64,000 nt of DNA from Burkholderiales bacterium (GCA_947473125.1 CANJDH010000006.1:19959-83958), one strand, 5' to 3'. Shown: positions 26,183 through 36,856, numbered from the stretch's first letter. The notes: generated from the letters alone by a model not told the origin. Program-made: numbers and translations.

Positions 26183-27478
26183 TTAGTGCTTGGCTTCGCC
26201 GATCAGGTGGTCTAGGTTTTGGCGGCGATGGTTGCCGCGGTTCCAAGCCATCACTAAAGCCATCGTGCCGGAGACGAACAAGCCGAACAGCACGATCACG
26301 GTGTTGATCGAAAAATCGGCGCGGATCATCAGCGCGTACAGGGTGAGCATGATCAGGATGTTGAGGTTTTCGTTGAAGTTTTGCACCGCGATCGAGTGAC
26401 CCGCCGAGAGCAGTACGTGGCCGCGATGCTGCAGCAGGGCGTTCATCGGTACCACGAAGTAGCCGGCCATTGCACCGACCAGGATGCACAGCGGATAGGC
26501 GAACCACGCGCTTTTCACGAATACCATCAGCATCACGACAAAGCCCATCGCCACGCCGAACGGCAAGACCTGCATGGATTTCTTGAGCGGCACGAAGCGT
26601 GCGGCGACGATTGCGCCGACGGCAATGCCAACTGCGACCACACCTTGCAGGATCGCGCCCTTGTCGAGCGGCAGGCCGAGCTGGACTTCGGCCCACTTAA
26701 GCACGATGAACTGCAGGGTGGCGCCGGCACCCCAGAACAGGGTGGTGACAGCGAGAGAGATCTGGCCGATCTTGTCTTTCCAAAGGGTTTTGAAGCAATG
26801 CACGAAATCCGTGACCAGCCTGACCGGGTTGGTCGACTGCTTCGCGTAGCGCGCGCCGGTGTCGGGGATGAACAGGTTGAAGACTGCGGCGATCACGTAA
26901 AACAGGGCGATCACCAGCATCGCCGCCTCGGGGGCCGAGTCGATGCCGGTGTCGAACGGCACGAAGTCCATCGACAGCAGCACCTCGGATACCCTGGGGT
27001 TGATCAGCAGGCCACCGACCACCGTGCCGAGAATGATGGAGGAAACCGTCAGGCCCTCGATCCAGCCGTTGGCGATGACCAGTTGCTCGGCGGGCAACAA
27101 CTCGGTGAGGATGCCGTACTTGGCGGGCGAGTAGGCGGCCGCACCGAGGCCGACCAGGCCGTAGGCGATGAGCACGATGTAATAGTCTTCCGTGCCGGGC
27201 ATCGCCACGAATTCGGAAAACAGCAGCAACATGCAGCCGGCGATCTTGATGGTGTTGGTGAGGAACATCACCGTACCCTTGGGGCGCGAGTCGGCGAAAG
27301 CGCCAACGAAGGCGGCGAGCGCCACATAGGACACCGTGAAGAAGAACTTCAGGAGCGGCGTGACTTCCTTGGGCGCGTCGAGCTCGATGAGCAGCGCGAT
27401 GGATGCGATCAGCAGTGCGTTGTCGGCCAGCGACGAAAAAAACTGCGCCGCCATGATGGTGTAAAAGCCTGGTTTCAT
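26183..27478 (-). CDS. lplT: Lysophospholipid transporter LplT-like MFS protein
   Basis: 431 residues from ATG 27478; the longer ORF to 28465 runs antisense to alr and is rejected. About twelve hydrophobic segments, with the LplT-like start FYTIMAAQFFSSLADNALLIASIALL, PAKYGILTELLPAEQLVIANGW after TM4 and VPMNALLQHRGHVLLSAGHSIAVQNFNEN late in the protein. LplT flips lysophospholipids across the inner membrane for reacylation. The usual partner acyltransferase Aas is not fused or adjacent. It is divergent from alr and convergent with the glycosylase gene. Confidence 0.92.
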   Translation of the reverse strand: MKPGFYTIMAAQFFSSLADNALLIASIALLIELDAPKEVTPLLKFFFTVSYVALAAFVGAFADSRPKGTVMFLTNTIKIAGCMLLLFSEFVAMPGTEDYYIVLIAYGLVGLGAAAYSPAKYGILTELLPAEQLVIANGWIEGLTVSSIILGTVVGGLLINPRVSEVLLSMDFVPFDTGIDSAPEAAMLVIALFYVIAAVFNLFIPDTGARYAKQSTNPVRLVTDFVHCFKTLWKDKIGQISLAVTTLFWGAGATLQFIVLKWAEVQLGLPLDKGAILQGVVAVGIAVGAIVAARFVPLKKSMQVLPFGVAMGFVVMLMVFVKSAWFAYPLCILVGAMAGYFVVPMNALLQHRGHVLLSAGHSIAVQNFNENLNILIMLTLYALMIRADFSINTVIVLFGLFVSGTMALVMAWNRGNHRRQNLDHLIGEAKH

Positions 27479-27619
27479 CGTCTCCGTGGCGCTGCCTGGT
27501 CGATTAGAATCGGTGCGATGCAGGGAGAGCCCTCCGCGCCCGCACCCTTGCCGCCTATTTGTTGTGTGCGCTTTATAGCATGAACGCACGCCCATTCTGC
27601 CACTGCCTGATTCGCTTTC

Positions 27620-28708
27620 ATGCCCCGTCCCATTCGTGTGCGATTCGATCTCGCGGCACTCAGCGCCAACCTGGGGGCGGTGCGCGCCCATGCCGCCAAG
27701 TCGCGGGTGTGGGCGGTGGTCAAGGCGAACGCCTATGGCCACGGCCTGCTGCGCGCCGCCGAGGCCTTGCGTGCTGCCGATGGATTTGCGTTGCTCGACC
27801 TGAATGAAGCGGCGCGCTTGCGCGAGGCCGGGTTTGCCCACCCGATCCTGCTGCTCGAAGGCATTTTCGAGGCACATGACATCGAGACCGTGGATAGCCT
27901 GCACCTGACCCCGGTGGTGCACCACCGCGAGCAGATCGACCTGCTCGAAGCGGCCTCGGCGAGCGGCCATTTGCGGCGCCCCATAGATGTTTACCTGAAG
28001 GTCAACAGCGGCATGCACCGACTCGGATTCTGCGGGCCGCAGGTTGCCGCGGCGCACGCGCGCCTGAAAGGCTTGCGCGGCGTCAAATCGATCACCCTGA
28101 TGAGCCATTTTGCCGATGCCGACGGGGCCTCGGGCGTGGCCGGCCAGGTCGAGAATTTCGAGGCCGCTACCCGCGGCCTGGAAGGGCCGCGCAGCCTGGC
28201 CAATTCGGCGGCCATACTGCGGTTCCCGGAGGCGCATGCCGACTGGGTGCGGCCCGGCATCATGCTCTACGGCGCCTCGCCTTTTCCAGAGGTTGGTGCG
28301 GCAGCATTGGGCCTTGCGCCGGTGATGACACTGGAGAGTGAACTGATCGCGGTACAGGATTTGAAGCGCGGTGACGGCATCGGCTACGGCTATATTTACC
28401 GGGCCGAGCAGGACATGCGCGTCGGGATCGTCGCATGCGGTTATGCCGACGGTTATCCACGCCATGCGCCGGGCAGCGATGCCGCCGGCACGCCGATCCT
28501 GGTCGATGGCGTACGCACCCGCACCGTTGGCCGCGTGGCGATGGACATGCTCTATGTGGACCTCGCACCGGTACCGAAGGCCGGCGTCGGCAGCCGCGTC
28601 ACTCTCTGGGGGCGCGGCCTGGGCGCCGACGAGGTGGCAACGGCCGCCTCCACGGTCTCGTACGAATTGCTGTGTGCCCTGGCGCCGCGCGTGCCGGTGC
28701 AGGCATAA
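27620..28708 (+). CDS. alr: Alanine racemase
   Basis: 362 residues, usual length. The PLP-binding Lys is in [12 protein letters not shown], the second catalytic Tyr likely lies in the C-terminal domain at [15 protein letters not shown], and [14 protein letters not shown] and [12 protein letters not shown] are family blocks. It converts L- to D-alanine for peptidoglycan. It is followed 11 bp later by radA on the same strand, a standard Burkholderiales order, and is divergent from lplT. Confidence 0.96.
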   Translation: MPRPIRVRFDLAALSANLGAVRAHAAKSRVWAVVKANAYGHGLLRAAEALRAADGFALLDLNEAARLREAGFAHPILLLEGIFEAHDIETVDSLHLTPVVHHREQIDLLEAASASGHLRRPIDVYLKVNSGMHRLGFCGPQVAAAHARLKGLRGVKSITLMSHFADADGASGVAGQVENFEAATRGLEGPRSLANSAAILRFPEAHADWVRPGIMLYGASPFPEVGAAALGLAPVMTLESELIAVQDLKRGDGIGYGYIYRAEQDMRVGIVACGYADGYPRHAPGSDAAGTPILVDGVRTRTVGRVAMDMLYVDLAPVPKAGVGSRVTLWGRGLGADEVATAASTVSYELLCALAPRVPVQA

Positions 28709-28719
28709 GGAAAACCGAA

Positions 28720-30105
28720 TTGGCCAAACTGAAAAGCACCACCAGAAGTGTCTACGTCTGCAACGAATGCGGCGGAGACAGCACCAAATGGCAAGGCCAG
28801 TGCCCGCACTGCAATGCCTGGAATTCGATGGTCGAGATGAAGGTCGATGCCTCGAAAGCCGCCCCCACCAATCGTTTCAGCACAGCCTACGCACCGCTCG
28901 CTGGCACCGTCGAGGTGCGCACCCTGTCCGACATCGAGGCGCGCGACGTGCCGCGCATCTCGACCACCATAGAGGAATTCGACCGCGTGCTCGGTGGCGG
29001 CATGGTGCGCGGCGGGGTGATCCTGATCGGCGGCGACCCGGGCATTGGTAAGTCGACGCTGCTGCTGCAATGCCTTGCCGGCCTGTCGGCGACGCGCCAT
29101 GTGCTCTATGTCAGCGGCGAGGAGTCGGGCGAACAGATCGCGCTGCGTGCGCACCGGCGCGGGCTGGCGGCGCCCGGCATGAAACTGCTGGCCGAAATCA
29201 GCCTGGAAAAAATCCAGGCGACCTTGCTGGCCGAAAAGCCCGAAGTGGCGGTGATCGATTCGATCCAGACGTTGTATTCGGATGCCCTCTCCGCAGCACC
29301 GGGCTCGGTGTCGCAGGTGCGCGAGTGCGCGGCGCAGCTGACGCGCATCGCCAAGGCGACCGGCGTCACCATCGTGTTCGTTGGCCACGTCACCAAGGAA
29401 GGCACCATCGCCGGGCCGCGCGTGCTCGAACATATTGTCGACACGGTGCTGTATTTCGAGGGCGACACCCATTCGAGCTTCCGGCTGGTGCGCGCCTTCA
29501 AGAACCGGTTTGGCGCGGTCAATGAACTTGGCGTGTTCGCGATGACCGACAAGGGGCTCAAGGGGGTCTCGAACCCTTCCGCGCTGTTTTTGTCGCAACA
29601 CGATGAACCGGTACCCGGCTCCTGCGTGATGGTGACCCAGGAAGGGTCGCGTCCGCTGCTGGTCGAGATCCAGGCACTGGTCGACGACGCCCACGCGCCG
29701 AATCCGCGGCGCTTGTCGGTGGGGCTCGAGCAGGCACGGCTGGCGATGCTGCTGGCGGTTTTGCACCGCCACGTCGGTGTCGCCTGTTACGACCAGGACG
29801 TGTTCATCAATGCGGTCGGCGGTGTCAAGATCGGCGAGCCCGCAGCAGACCTTGCCGTGATGCTCGCGATCATCTCGTCATTGAAGGGCAAGCCGTTGCC
29901 GAAGGGCCTGGTGGTGTTCGGTGAAGTCGGGCTGGCCGGGGAAATTCGTCCCGCGCCGCGTGGCCAGGAACGCCTCAGGGAGGCGGCCAAGCTGGGCTTC
30001 ACGCAGGCTTTGATACCGAAGGCGAACGCGCCGCGACAGGCGATTCCCGGCCTGGAAGTGATCGCGGTGGATCGCGCCGCCGAAGCGCTGGCGCGCTTCA
30101 GGTAA
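28720..30105 (+). CDS. radA: DNA repair protein RadA
   Basis: 461 residues. I use TTG 28720, 8 bp after AAGG, because the longer frame runs through alr. The order of parts is: zinc finger CNECGGDSTKWQGQCPHC, RecA-like ATPase with Walker A GGDPGIGKST and VLYVSGEESGEQ, the RadA-specific KNRFGAVNELGVF, and a C-terminal Lon-like domain (FGEVGLAGEIRPAPRGQERL). RadA is a helicase that drives branch migration during recombination repair. Cotranscribed with alr. Confidence 0.96.
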   Translation: MAKLKSTTRSVYVCNECGGDSTKWQGQCPHCNAWNSMVEMKVDASKAAPTNRFSTAYAPLAGTVEVRTLSDIEARDVPRISTTIEEFDRVLGGGMVRGGVILIGGDPGIGKSTLLLQCLAGLSATRHVLYVSGEESGEQIALRAHRRGLAAPGMKLLAEISLEKIQATLLAEKPEVAVIDSIQTLYSDALSAAPGSVSQVRECAAQLTRIAKATGVTIVFVGHVTKEGTIAGPRVLEHIVDTVLYFEGDTHSSFRLVRAFKNRFGAVNELGVFAMTDKGLKGVSNPSALFLSQHDEPVPGSCVMVTQEGSRPLLVEIQALVDDAHAPNPRRLSVGLEQARLAMLLAVLHRHVGVACYDQDVFINAVGGVKIGEPAADLAVMLAIISSLKGKPLPKGLVVFGEVGLAGEIRPAPRGQERLREAAKLGFTQALIPKANAPRQAIPGLEVIAVDRAAEALARFR

Positions 30106-30150
30106 TTTGGCGCACCCGGTTTTCAGGTCACAGTTCTCAGGCCGCGCTTC

Positions 30151-31530
30151 TCAGGCCGGCTTGTGGGCGGCGCGCACGATGGCGTTGCGCACCAGTTCGA
30201 TGTGCTCGCGCAGAAAATACACGTGGTTCGAGAACGCCAGCGGCAGGCGAATCCGGTTGACCTGGTCCTCGATCCAGTCGAGGCGCTCAAGATAGCTGGG
30301 CAGCTTGCTTTCGGCCGGGTTATTGCGCAATTGCCCTTCGAGGAATTTGAGTTCGCCGTACCAGTGGTAGACCTTGGAGCGGATGCGCCATGAGTACAGC
30401 ATCGGCGCGAATTTGGTGATCGGGATCAGGATGGCCAGGATCGGCAGCAGGATCACGAACATGCGGTCGACCCAGGTCGCGGCCCAGAACGGCAGGTACT
30501 TTTGCAGGAACGGCGGGCCTGACTTGTAGTAACGCTGCGCATCCGTACTCAGCGCCACCTCGGTGTCGCTGCCGAGCGGGAACTCATGCTCCCTCTGCAG
30601 CAGTGTGGCATTGCCATGTACTTCGGTAGCGGCTTTGAGCAGCAAGGTGACAAGGGCCGGGTGCAGGTCAGCGCGGGCCGCCAGCTTCACCGTCGGGGCA
30701 AGCAGTTGCACGTCTTCGACCGGTATGTTGCGCTCCATGTCGAAACTGCCGTGCGGCAGCGTGAGTAGATGCAGGAACGGAAAGTTGCGAATCAGCGCAT
30801 CGGCCTGGTCAAGATTCATCAAGGCGATCCCGGGTGTGGCGAGGAGCTGCTGGATGTGCGGCGTGTCCAGGGTCGTGAGGAACAGTGCCGCGTCGGCGCG
30901 CCCCTCAAGCAGGGCGGCGGCGGCGGCCGGCCCCGATAACGGTAGCAGCGTGCTGTTGTCCTCGGTCACGCCGGATGGCGTGAGCAGGCGCAACGCGAGG
31001 GTGCGTGTGCCCCCCCCAGGCGCACCCACTGCGACCTTGCGTCCCTTGAGCGCGGCGAGCCTGGTGGGCGGCGCAGGCGGAGAGGCGCCCTGGCTGCGCG
31101 AGGCCGAGGCCGGCGCCGCTGCCAGGCGCACGAAGATCCAGAGCGGCTCGTAATACATGCTTCCCAGTGACACCAGCTTGTCGGCAACCTCCGGTGCGTT
31201 GCCGTCGCTCACCATGCCGCCCTGGATGAAGCCGGCACGGACGCCTGACGCATCGTCGAGCAGGCGCGCGAGGTTTTGCGGGGCGCCGCTGGACGGGCGC
31301 AGTACCAGATTGACGCCGTCGCGCGCCAGCACTTTCTTGTACCGCTCGGCGTAGAGCGTAAAGGCGCCTTCGTCTGCGCCGGTACTTATTTCAATGACGT
31401 TGGGTGGCGCCGGATTGATATAGCGAAAGCCGAGCAGCAAGGCCACGGCGAGCGCGGCAAACACCATCCAGTACTGTGCGACGAAGTCGCGCGCGTGTTC
31501 ACGATAAAAATCTCGGGCTTTCTGGATCAT
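30151..31530 (-). CDS. TAXI-family solute-binding protein with C-terminal membrane segment
   Basis: 459 residues from ATG 31530. One hydrophobic segment near the N-terminus ([16 protein letters not shown]) anchors or exports it, and then [23 protein letters not shown] begins a TAXI-type receptor domain. [23 protein letters not shown] is a family block. After residue 360 a second strongly hydrophobic helix ([15 protein letters not shown]) and a helical tail follow, so the receptor is held by two membrane anchors. TRAP permease genes are not present in the window. It is convergent with radA. Substrate unknown. Confidence 0.82.
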   Translation of the reverse strand: MIQKARDFYREHARDFVAQYWMVFAALAVALLLGFRYINPAPPNVIEISTGADEGAFTLYAERYKKVLARDGVNLVLRPSSGAPQNLARLLDDASGVRAGFIQGGMVSDGNAPEVADKLVSLGSMYYEPLWIFVRLAAAPASASRSQGASPPAPPTRLAALKGRKVAVGAPGGGTRTLALRLLTPSGVTEDNSTLLPLSGPAAAAALLEGRADAALFLTTLDTPHIQQLLATPGIALMNLDQADALIRNFPFLHLLTLPHGSFDMERNIPVEDVQLLAPTVKLAARADLHPALVTLLLKAATEVHGNATLLQREHEFPLGSDTEVALSTDAQRYYKSGPPFLQKYLPFWAATWVDRMFVILLPILAILIPITKFAPMLYSWRIRSKVYHWYGELKFLEGQLRNNPAESKLPSYLERLDWIEDQVNRIRLPLAFSNHVYFLREHIELVRNAIVRAAHKPA

Positions 31531-31594
31531 GCCCCATTTTTGCACACTGCGGCAGCGGCGCGGCCAGCGGGACGCAGGCGATCCCGGAAGCCTT

Positions 31595-31639
31595 CTGAAA
31601 ACCGTTGGTGGGAGCGGTTTTCAGGGCCGCCCACCGGTT
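31595..31639 (+). repeat. REP-like element, copy 3, with two alternative hairpins
   Basis: CTGAAAACCG (31595-31604) and CGGTTTTCAG (31615-31624) form a perfect ten-bp stem around TTGGTGGGAG. Alternatively GGTGGG (31607-31612) plus CGG pairs with CCG and CCCACC (31627-31635), the classic REP shape. It sits between the divergent TAXI gene and der and shares its core with copies at 5.7 and 12.3 kb. Confidence 0.65.
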
Positions 31640-31734
31640 CGGGCCAGCGGGGCGCTCCTGCCGCAATGCTACAATGGCTGCCTGTCCCTGTTTGGCTCGC
31701 CGCTGGTGCTGACATCCTAGCGCGCCCGATTTCC

Positions 31735-33078
31735 ATGAAACCCGTTGTTGCCCTGGTCGGCCGGCCCAATGTCGGCAAATCGACCCTTTTCAATCGTCTG
31801 ACCAAAACGCGCGACGCTTTGGTGGCAGACATTCCCGGGCTGACGCGCGACCGCCATTACGGCCATGGACGCCTGGGCGGCAAACCCTACCTGGTGATCG
31901 ATACCGGTGGTTTCGAACCGGATGCCAAAACCGGCATCGTCAGTGAAATGGCGCGTCAGGCAACGCAGGCGATCGCCGAAGCCGACGTGGTGATTTTCCT
32001 CACCGACGGGCGCGCCGGGGTCACCGGCCACGACCACACCATTGCCGAAATGCTGCGCAAGGCCGGGCGCAAGGTGCTTCTCGCGGTGAACAAGACCGAA
32101 GGCATGACTACCAGCGGCGTCGCCAACGAATTTTACGAACTGGGGCTGGGCGATCCCTATGCCATTTCGTCGGCCCATGGCGATGGCGTGCGCGAACTGG
32201 TCGAGTTGGCGCTTGAAAAGTATCCGGAGGAATCGGACGCCGACGATGTCGTCGAAAAGCGGCCGCGCCTTGCGATTGCCGGGCGTCCCAACGTCGGCAA
32301 GTCGACGCTGGTCAACACCCTGCTCGGCGAAGAGCGCGTGATCGCGTTCGACCAGCCGGGTACCACCCGCGACGCGATTTCGATCGATTTTGAGTGGCAC
32401 GGCAAGCCCTACACCCTGATCGATACCGCCGGGCTGCGCCGCCGCGGCAAAGTGTTCGAAACCATAGAAAAATTCTCGGTCGTCAAGACGATCCAGGCCA
32501 TCGAAGACGCCAACATCGTGATCCTGGTACTCGATGCGCGCCAGGACATTTCGGACCAGGATGCACACATCGCCGGGTTCATCCTCGAATCCGGTCGCGC
32601 CCTGGTGGTCGCGGTCAACAAGTGGGACGGCCTCGATAGCTACGTACGCGAGCGCATCAAGCAGGACGTGGCGCGCAAGCTCCAGTTCCTGTCGTTCGCC
32701 AACCTGCATTTTATTTCGGCCCTGAAGGGCGAGGGCATCGCAGGGTTGATGAAATCCGCCGGCGACGCCTATGCGGCGGCGACAACCAAGCTGTCAACCC
32801 CGAAAATCACCCGCATCCTCCAGGATGCAGTGGCCGTGCAACAACCGCCGCGAGCCGGCATGTCGCGGCCCAAATTGCGCTATGCGCACCAGGGTGGCAT
32901 GAACCCGCCGGTCATCGTCGTGCACGGCAATTCGCTCCAGCATGTGCCGGACAGCTACAAGCGCTACCTGGAGGGCGTGTTTCGCGACGCCTTCAAGCTC
33001 AAGGGCACGCCCTTGCGCGTGCAGTTCAAGCACAACACCAACCCGTTTGCCGACAAAAAGACCGGTACCAGGGGTTGA
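31735..33078 (+). CDS. der: Ribosome biogenesis GTPase Der (EngA)
   Basis: 447 residues with two tandem GTPase domains: the first P-loop is [16 protein letters not shown], the second [17 protein letters not shown], with DTGG, DTAG and NKTE/NKWD motifs in order. The C-terminal KH-like domain ends [10 protein letters not shown]. Der is needed for 50S subunit assembly. I chose ATG 31735 because the conserved protein begins there. A terminator follows at 33135, so hfq has its own promoter. Confidence 0.97.
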   Translation: MKPVVALVGRPNVGKSTLFNRLTKTRDALVADIPGLTRDRHYGHGRLGGKPYLVIDTGGFEPDAKTGIVSEMARQATQAIAEADVVIFLTDGRAGVTGHDHTIAEMLRKAGRKVLLAVNKTEGMTTSGVANEFYELGLGDPYAISSAHGDGVRELVELALEKYPEESDADDVVEKRPRLAIAGRPNVGKSTLVNTLLGEERVIAFDQPGTTRDAISIDFEWHGKPYTLIDTAGLRRRGKVFETIEKFSVVKTIQAIEDANIVILVLDARQDISDQDAHIAGFILESGRALVVAVNKWDGLDSYVRERIKQDVARKLQFLSFANLHFISALKGEGIAGLMKSAGDAYAAATTKLSTPKITRILQDAVAVQQPPRAGMSRPKLRYAHQGGMNPPVIVVHGNSLQHVPDSYKRYLEGVFRDAFKLKGTPLRVQFKHNTNPFADKKTGTRG

Positions 33079-33134
33079 AAACACGCGCGGCCCTTGCAAT
33101 CGGCGCCAAAAGGCGCAATATGCAATGCTGCGGT

Positions 33135-33154
33135 GCGCTCAAAAGCGCGTTTTT
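33135..33154 (+). terminator. Rho-independent terminator after der
   Basis: GCGCT and AGCGC pair around CAAA and are followed by G and TTTTT. It lies 57 bp after the der stop and just upstream of the hfq promoter region, so it separates der from the hfq-hfl transcription unit. Confidence 0.6.
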
Positions 33155-33172
33155 CGTGTAAATTCAACCCTC

Positions 33173-33178
33173 TATAAA
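33173..33178 (+). promoter_or_regulatory. Probable -10 element of hfq
   Basis: TATAAA lies 20 bp before the hfq ATG in the short AT-rich stretch after the der terminator. The -35 region is poor (the T run of the terminator is at the right distance), so strength is uncertain. Confidence 0.4.
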
Positions 33179-33198
33179 AGCAAACGAAGGGCCATACC

Positions 33199-33435
33199 AT
33201 GAGCAATAAAGGGCAAATGCTACAAGACCCGTTCCTGAATGCATTGCGCAAGGAACACGTTCCGGTGGCCATCTACCTGGTTAACGGCATCAAGCTGCAA
33301 GGCCAGATCGAATCGTTCGATCAATACGTGGTGCTGCTCAAGAATACCGTCACCCAGATGGTTTACAAGCACGCCATTTCGACCGTGGTGCCATCGCGCC
33401 CGGTGACCATGAACCTCGAGCAGGGCGACGCCTGA
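33199..33435 (+). CDS. hfq: RNA chaperone Hfq
   Basis: 78 residues, the typical short betaproteobacterial form. The Sm1 motif is [25 protein letters not shown], split over two strands, and the Sm2 motif [15 protein letters not shown], including the KH pair. The hexamer pairs small RNAs with mRNAs and, in many bacteria, controls its own gene. Preceded by GAAGGG and followed by hflX, hflK and hflC in the standard cluster. Confidence 0.97.
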   Translation: MSNKGQMLQDPFLNALRKEHVPVAIYLVNGIKLQGQIESFDQYVVLLKNTVTQMVYKHAISTVVPSRPVTMNLEQGDA

Positions 33436-33488
33436 GCCGATCCGGCCGGGGCGGCCAGCACAGGGCGCCAGTCGTGACTGCAGCACCA

Positions 33489-33507
33489 GCCGGCTTCACA
33501 CGCCGGC
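33489..33507 (+). promoter_or_regulatory. Hairpin directly before the hflX start
   Basis: GCCGGC occurs twice (33489-33494 and 33502-33507) and pairs with itself around TTCACAC. It ends seven bases before the GTG of hflX, occupying where a Shine-Dalgarno would be expected, and none is visible. It may limit translation of hflX or be a chance GC-rich stem. Confidence 0.3.
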
Positions 33508-33514
33508 ACTAAAC

Positions 33515-34723
33515 GTGCTCGACTCCTACCACTCCACGCGGGCTTCTGCCGCTCTTGACAACGCGGTACTGGTGGCGCTCGATTTCGGCGAGCGTGGCTA
33601 CGCCGACGCCGTCACCGAATTTCGCCTGTTGTGCGCGAGCGCGTTGCTCAAGGAGGTGGCGCTGGTCGGTGGCAAGCGCCAGAGGCCCGATCCGGCCTTG
33701 TTTGCCGGGTCCGGCAAGGTCCAGGAAATCGCTGCCGTCGTGGCCCAGGCTGATGCCGGTCTGGTGGTGGTCAACCACATGCTGTCGCCGGCGCAGCAGC
33801 GCAATCTCGAAAAAGAAGTCAAGGTGCGTGTGATCGACCGCACCACCCTGATCCTCGATATTTTTGCCCAGCGCGCGCAAAGCCATGAAGGCAAGATCCA
33901 GGTCGAACTGGCGCAATTGCAGCACCTGGCCACGCGCCTGGTGCGCGGCTGGACCCACCTGGAGCGCCAGAAAGGCGGCATCGGCCTGCGCGGGCCGGGC
34001 GAAACGCAGCTTGAAACGGACCGGCGCCTGCTCGGCATCCGCGTCAAGGCGCTGCGCGAGAAACTCGACAAGCTCAAGCGCCAGCGCGAGGTACAGCGCC
34101 GCGCGCGCAGTCGTGGGCGGGTTTTTTCGGTATCGCTGGTGGGCTATACCAACGCCGGCAAGTCGACCTTGTTCAATGCGCTGACCAAGGCCGATGCTTA
34201 CGCCGCCGACCAGTTGTTTGCGACCCTCGACACCACCTCGCGGCGCGTCCACCTCGATGGCGGCGATCAGATTGTCGTGTCCGACACGGTTGGTTTCATT
34301 CGCGAGTTGCCGACCACGCTGGTGGCGGCGTTTCGCGCCACACTCGAAGAAACCATCCACGCCGACCTGCTGTTGCACGTGGTCGATGCGGCTTCCTCGA
34401 CGCGGCTCGAGCAGATCGACGAAGTCAACGGTGTATTGCGCGAAATCGGCGCCGACGGCATTCCGCAGATTCTGGTCTGGAACAAGATTGACGCAGCCAT
34501 TTCCGACGGAGGCGCGCGATACGCGGCCGGCGTTGAGCGGGATGAATATGATAAAATTTGCCGTGTGTTTTTGAGTGCCCGAACGCGTGACGGGATGGCG
34601 TATTTGCGGCAGGCACTGACTGAATCGGTGGCGGCATTCAAGCCAAAGTCTGACCTTCATTTTGAAGCCAATGATGGCGTAACGGCGGGTGGCACGGTTG
34701 CTTCCGCCGTTTCTGTTTTGTGA
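33515..34723 (+). CDS. hflX: GTPase HflX
   Basis: 402 residues with a GTG start. The N-terminal HflX domain ends with RGPGETQLETDRRLLGIR, followed by a coiled-coil and the G domain: GYTNAGKSTLFNALT, DTVGFIREL and VWNKID. HflX splits stalled 70S ribosomes under stress. It lies 79 bp after hfq and 16 bp before hflK. Confidence 0.96.
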   Translation: MLDSYHSTRASAALDNAVLVALDFGERGYADAVTEFRLLCASALLKEVALVGGKRQRPDPALFAGSGKVQEIAAVVAQADAGLVVVNHMLSPAQQRNLEKEVKVRVIDRTTLILDIFAQRAQSHEGKIQVELAQLQHLATRLVRGWTHLERQKGGIGLRGPGETQLETDRRLLGIRVKALREKLDKLKRQREVQRRARSRGRVFSVSLVGYTNAGKSTLFNALTKADAYAADQLFATLDTTSRRVHLDGGDQIVVSDTVGFIRELPTTLVAAFRATLEETIHADLLLHVVDAASSTRLEQIDEVNGVLREIGADGIPQILVWNKIDAAISDGGARYAAGVERDEYDKICRVFLSARTRDGMAYLRQALTESVAAFKPKSDLHFEANDGVTAGGTVASAVSVL

Positions 34724-34739
34724 AACGGTTTCCCCTTAC

Positions 34740-35969
34740 ATGAACTTATTCTCAGCACTCAAATCGCGCCTGCAGGACCTACGCATGTTCGCCACGGGCG
34801 GTGGCCCGCCGGATCTCGAAGAGCTGTGGCGCGACTTCAATCGCCGACTGTCGGGATTGTTTGGTGGTCGTGCCACGGGGGCCGAAAAGTCTGGTGGCGG
34901 ATTCGGCGGCGTGCCGTCTGGCCCGCCGAGCGGCAAGATGTTTGGCGGTGGACTCGCCTTGGTGGCCGTGGTGGTGGGGCTGCTCTGGGCCTCGAGCGGA
35001 TTTTTCATCGTTCCGGAAGGCCAGACTGCGGCGATCTTGCGTTTTGGCAAGTTCCAGCAACTAACCGACCGCGCCGGATTCAAATGGCGCCTGCCGTACC
35101 CGGTAGAAAGCCATGAGATCGTGAATCTGCAACAACTGCGCCAGGTCGAGGTGGGTTACCGCAACAACGTCAAGACCAAGGTGCTCAAGGAGTCGCTGAT
35201 GCTGACCGACGACGAGAACATCATCGATATCCAGTTTGCAGTGCAGTTTCGCCTCAAGGATGCCAAGGCGTGGCTGTTCAACAATCGTGATCCGGGCGAG
35301 ATGGTGTTGCAGGCCGCGGAAACGGCTATGCGTGAAATTGTCGGCCGTTCGAAAATGGACTTCGTGCTCTACGAAGGCAAGGAGCAGATCGCCAAGAGTG
35401 CCGAGAAGCTGATGCAACAGATCGTCGATCGCTATGACTCGGGCATCGCCATCGTCAATGTTACTTTGCAGAATGCGCAGCCCCCCGAGCAGGTGCAGGC
35501 ATCGTTTGATGATGCGGTCAAGGCCGGGCAGGATCGCGAACGTGCCAAGAACGACGGCCAGGCCTATGCCAATGACGTCATCCCGAAGGCGCGCGGCACG
35601 GCAGCTCGCCTGATGCAGGAGGCCGAGGGTTACAAGCAAAAAGTGGTGGTGTCGGCTGAGGGTGAGGCGAGCCGCTTCAAGCAGGTGTTGACCGAATACA
35701 GCCGGGCGCCGCAGGTGACGCGCGACCGCATGTACATCGAAACCATGCAGCAGGTGTTTTCCAACACATCCAAGATCATGGTTGATGCACGTGCCGGCAA
35801 CCAGATGCTTTACTTGCCGCTCGACAAGCTGATCGGGCAGGGCGGCGGTGGTACTGCCTCTGCGGAGCCGTTACCGGCGCAGCGACCAAGCGTAGACCCA
35901 TCGCCCCCGACCTCGGTTGACGCGCGTTCACGTGATACCGGGCGGACTCGCGAACGGGAGGTGCGCTGA
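34740..35969 (+). CDS. hflK: FtsH protease modulator HflK
   Basis: 409 residues. After a Gly-rich cytoplasmic N-terminus there is one transmembrane segment (LALVAVVVGLLWASSGFFIV), then the band-7/SPFH domain beginning PEGQTAAILRFGKF. A coiled-coil region with RARDREKNDG-type residues follows and a low-complexity tail rich in Pro/Ser/Arg. Together with HflC it forms a large periplasmic complex that surrounds and restrains FtsH. The stop shares one base with the hflC ATG. Confidence 0.95.
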   Translation: MNLFSALKSRLQDLRMFATGGGPPDLEELWRDFNRRLSGLFGGRATGAEKSGGGFGGVPSGPPSGKMFGGGLALVAVVVGLLWASSGFFIVPEGQTAAILRFGKFQQLTDRAGFKWRLPYPVESHEIVNLQQLRQVEVGYRNNVKTKVLKESLMLTDDENIIDIQFAVQFRLKDAKAWLFNNRDPGEMVLQAAETAMREIVGRSKMDFVLYEGKEQIAKSAEKLMQQIVDRYDSGIAIVNVTLQNAQPPEQVQASFDDAVKAGQDRERAKNDGQAYANDVIPKARGTAARLMQEAEGYKQKVVVSAEGEASRFKQVLTEYSRAPQVTRDRMYIETMQQVFSNTSKIMVDARAGNQMLYLPLDKLIGQGGGGTASAEPLPAQRPSVDPSPPTSVDARSRDTGRTREREVR

Positions 35970-36856
35970 TGAACCGGATCATCTCAGCGGTATTTTTCGC
36001 CGTCTTCATCGGCATGCTCGCTTCCTCGATGCTGTTCGTGGTCGACCAGCGTCAATACGCGATCATTTTTGCGCTCGGCGAAGTCAAGGAAGTGGTTACC
36101 GAACCGGGCCTCAAGTTCAAGCTGCCGCCGCCGTTCCAGAACGTCGCGTATTACGACAAGCGCATCCTTACCATCGATACACCCGATTCCGACCGGTTCA
36201 TTACCTCCGAGAAGAAAAACCTGGTGGTCGATTCCTTCATCAAGTGGCGCGTGTCGGATCCAAAGCTGTATTACGTCAGCGTCCAGGGCCGTGAGGTCGA
36301 CGCCGTGTACCGCATCCAGCAGTCGCTCAAGGATGCGCTCAACAACGAAATCGGCAAACGGACCGTCAACGACATGGTATCCGGCGTGCGCGACCGTGTG
36401 ATGCAGGACATCCGCACCAAGGTCAATGAAGACACCAAGAAAATCGGCGTCGAAATCGTTGACGTGCGCCTCAAGCGCGTAGAGTTTTCCGACGAAATCA
36501 AGGACTCGGTGTTCAAGCGCATGGAGTCGGAGCGCAAACGGGTGGCCAATGAATTGCGTTCGACCGGTTCAGCCGACGGCGAGAAAATCCGCGCCGATGC
36601 CGATCGCCAGCGCTCGGTCATCATTGCCGAGGCGTATCGCGATGCGCAGCGCATCCAGGGTGAGGGGGATGCCAAGGCATCGGCCATTTATGCGCAGGCA
36701 TTCGGCCAGAACCCGGAGTTCTACAACTTCTACCGCAGTCTGGAAGCCTATCGCAACAGTTTCCGCAGCAAGAGCGACATCCTGGTCGTCGAGCCCAATT
36801 CGGATTTCTTCAAATACCTGAAGAATTCGAATGGTGGTGCTGCGGTCAAGAAGTAA
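35969..36856 (+). CDS. hflC: FtsH protease modulator HflC
   Basis: 295 residues, one N-terminal membrane anchor ([21 protein letters not shown]), then the SPFH/band-7 domain ([18 protein letters not shown]) and a helical region with [17 protein letters not shown]. It is the partner of HflK and overlaps it by one base. Gene order is the canonical hflK-hflC pair. Confidence 0.96.
   Translation: MNRIISAVFFAVFIGMLASSMLFVVDQRQYAIIFALGEVKEVVTEPGLKFKLPPPFQNVAYYDKRILTIDTPDSDRFITSEKKNLVVDSFIKWRVSDPKLYYVSVQGREVDAVYRIQQSLKDALNNEIGKRTVNDMVSGVRDRVMQDIRTKVNEDTKKIGVEIVDVRLKRVEFSDEIKDSVFKRMESERKRVANELRSTGSADGEKIRADADRQRSVIIAEAYRDAQRIQGEGDAKASAIYAQAFGQNPEFYNFYRSLEAYRNSFRSKSDILVVEPNSDFFKYLKNSNGGAAVKK

Noticed and set aside
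26183-28465. 760-residue minus-strand ORF across lplT and alr
   Set aside because: Only the part to 27478 matches LplT; the rest is the complement of alr and shows no domain.
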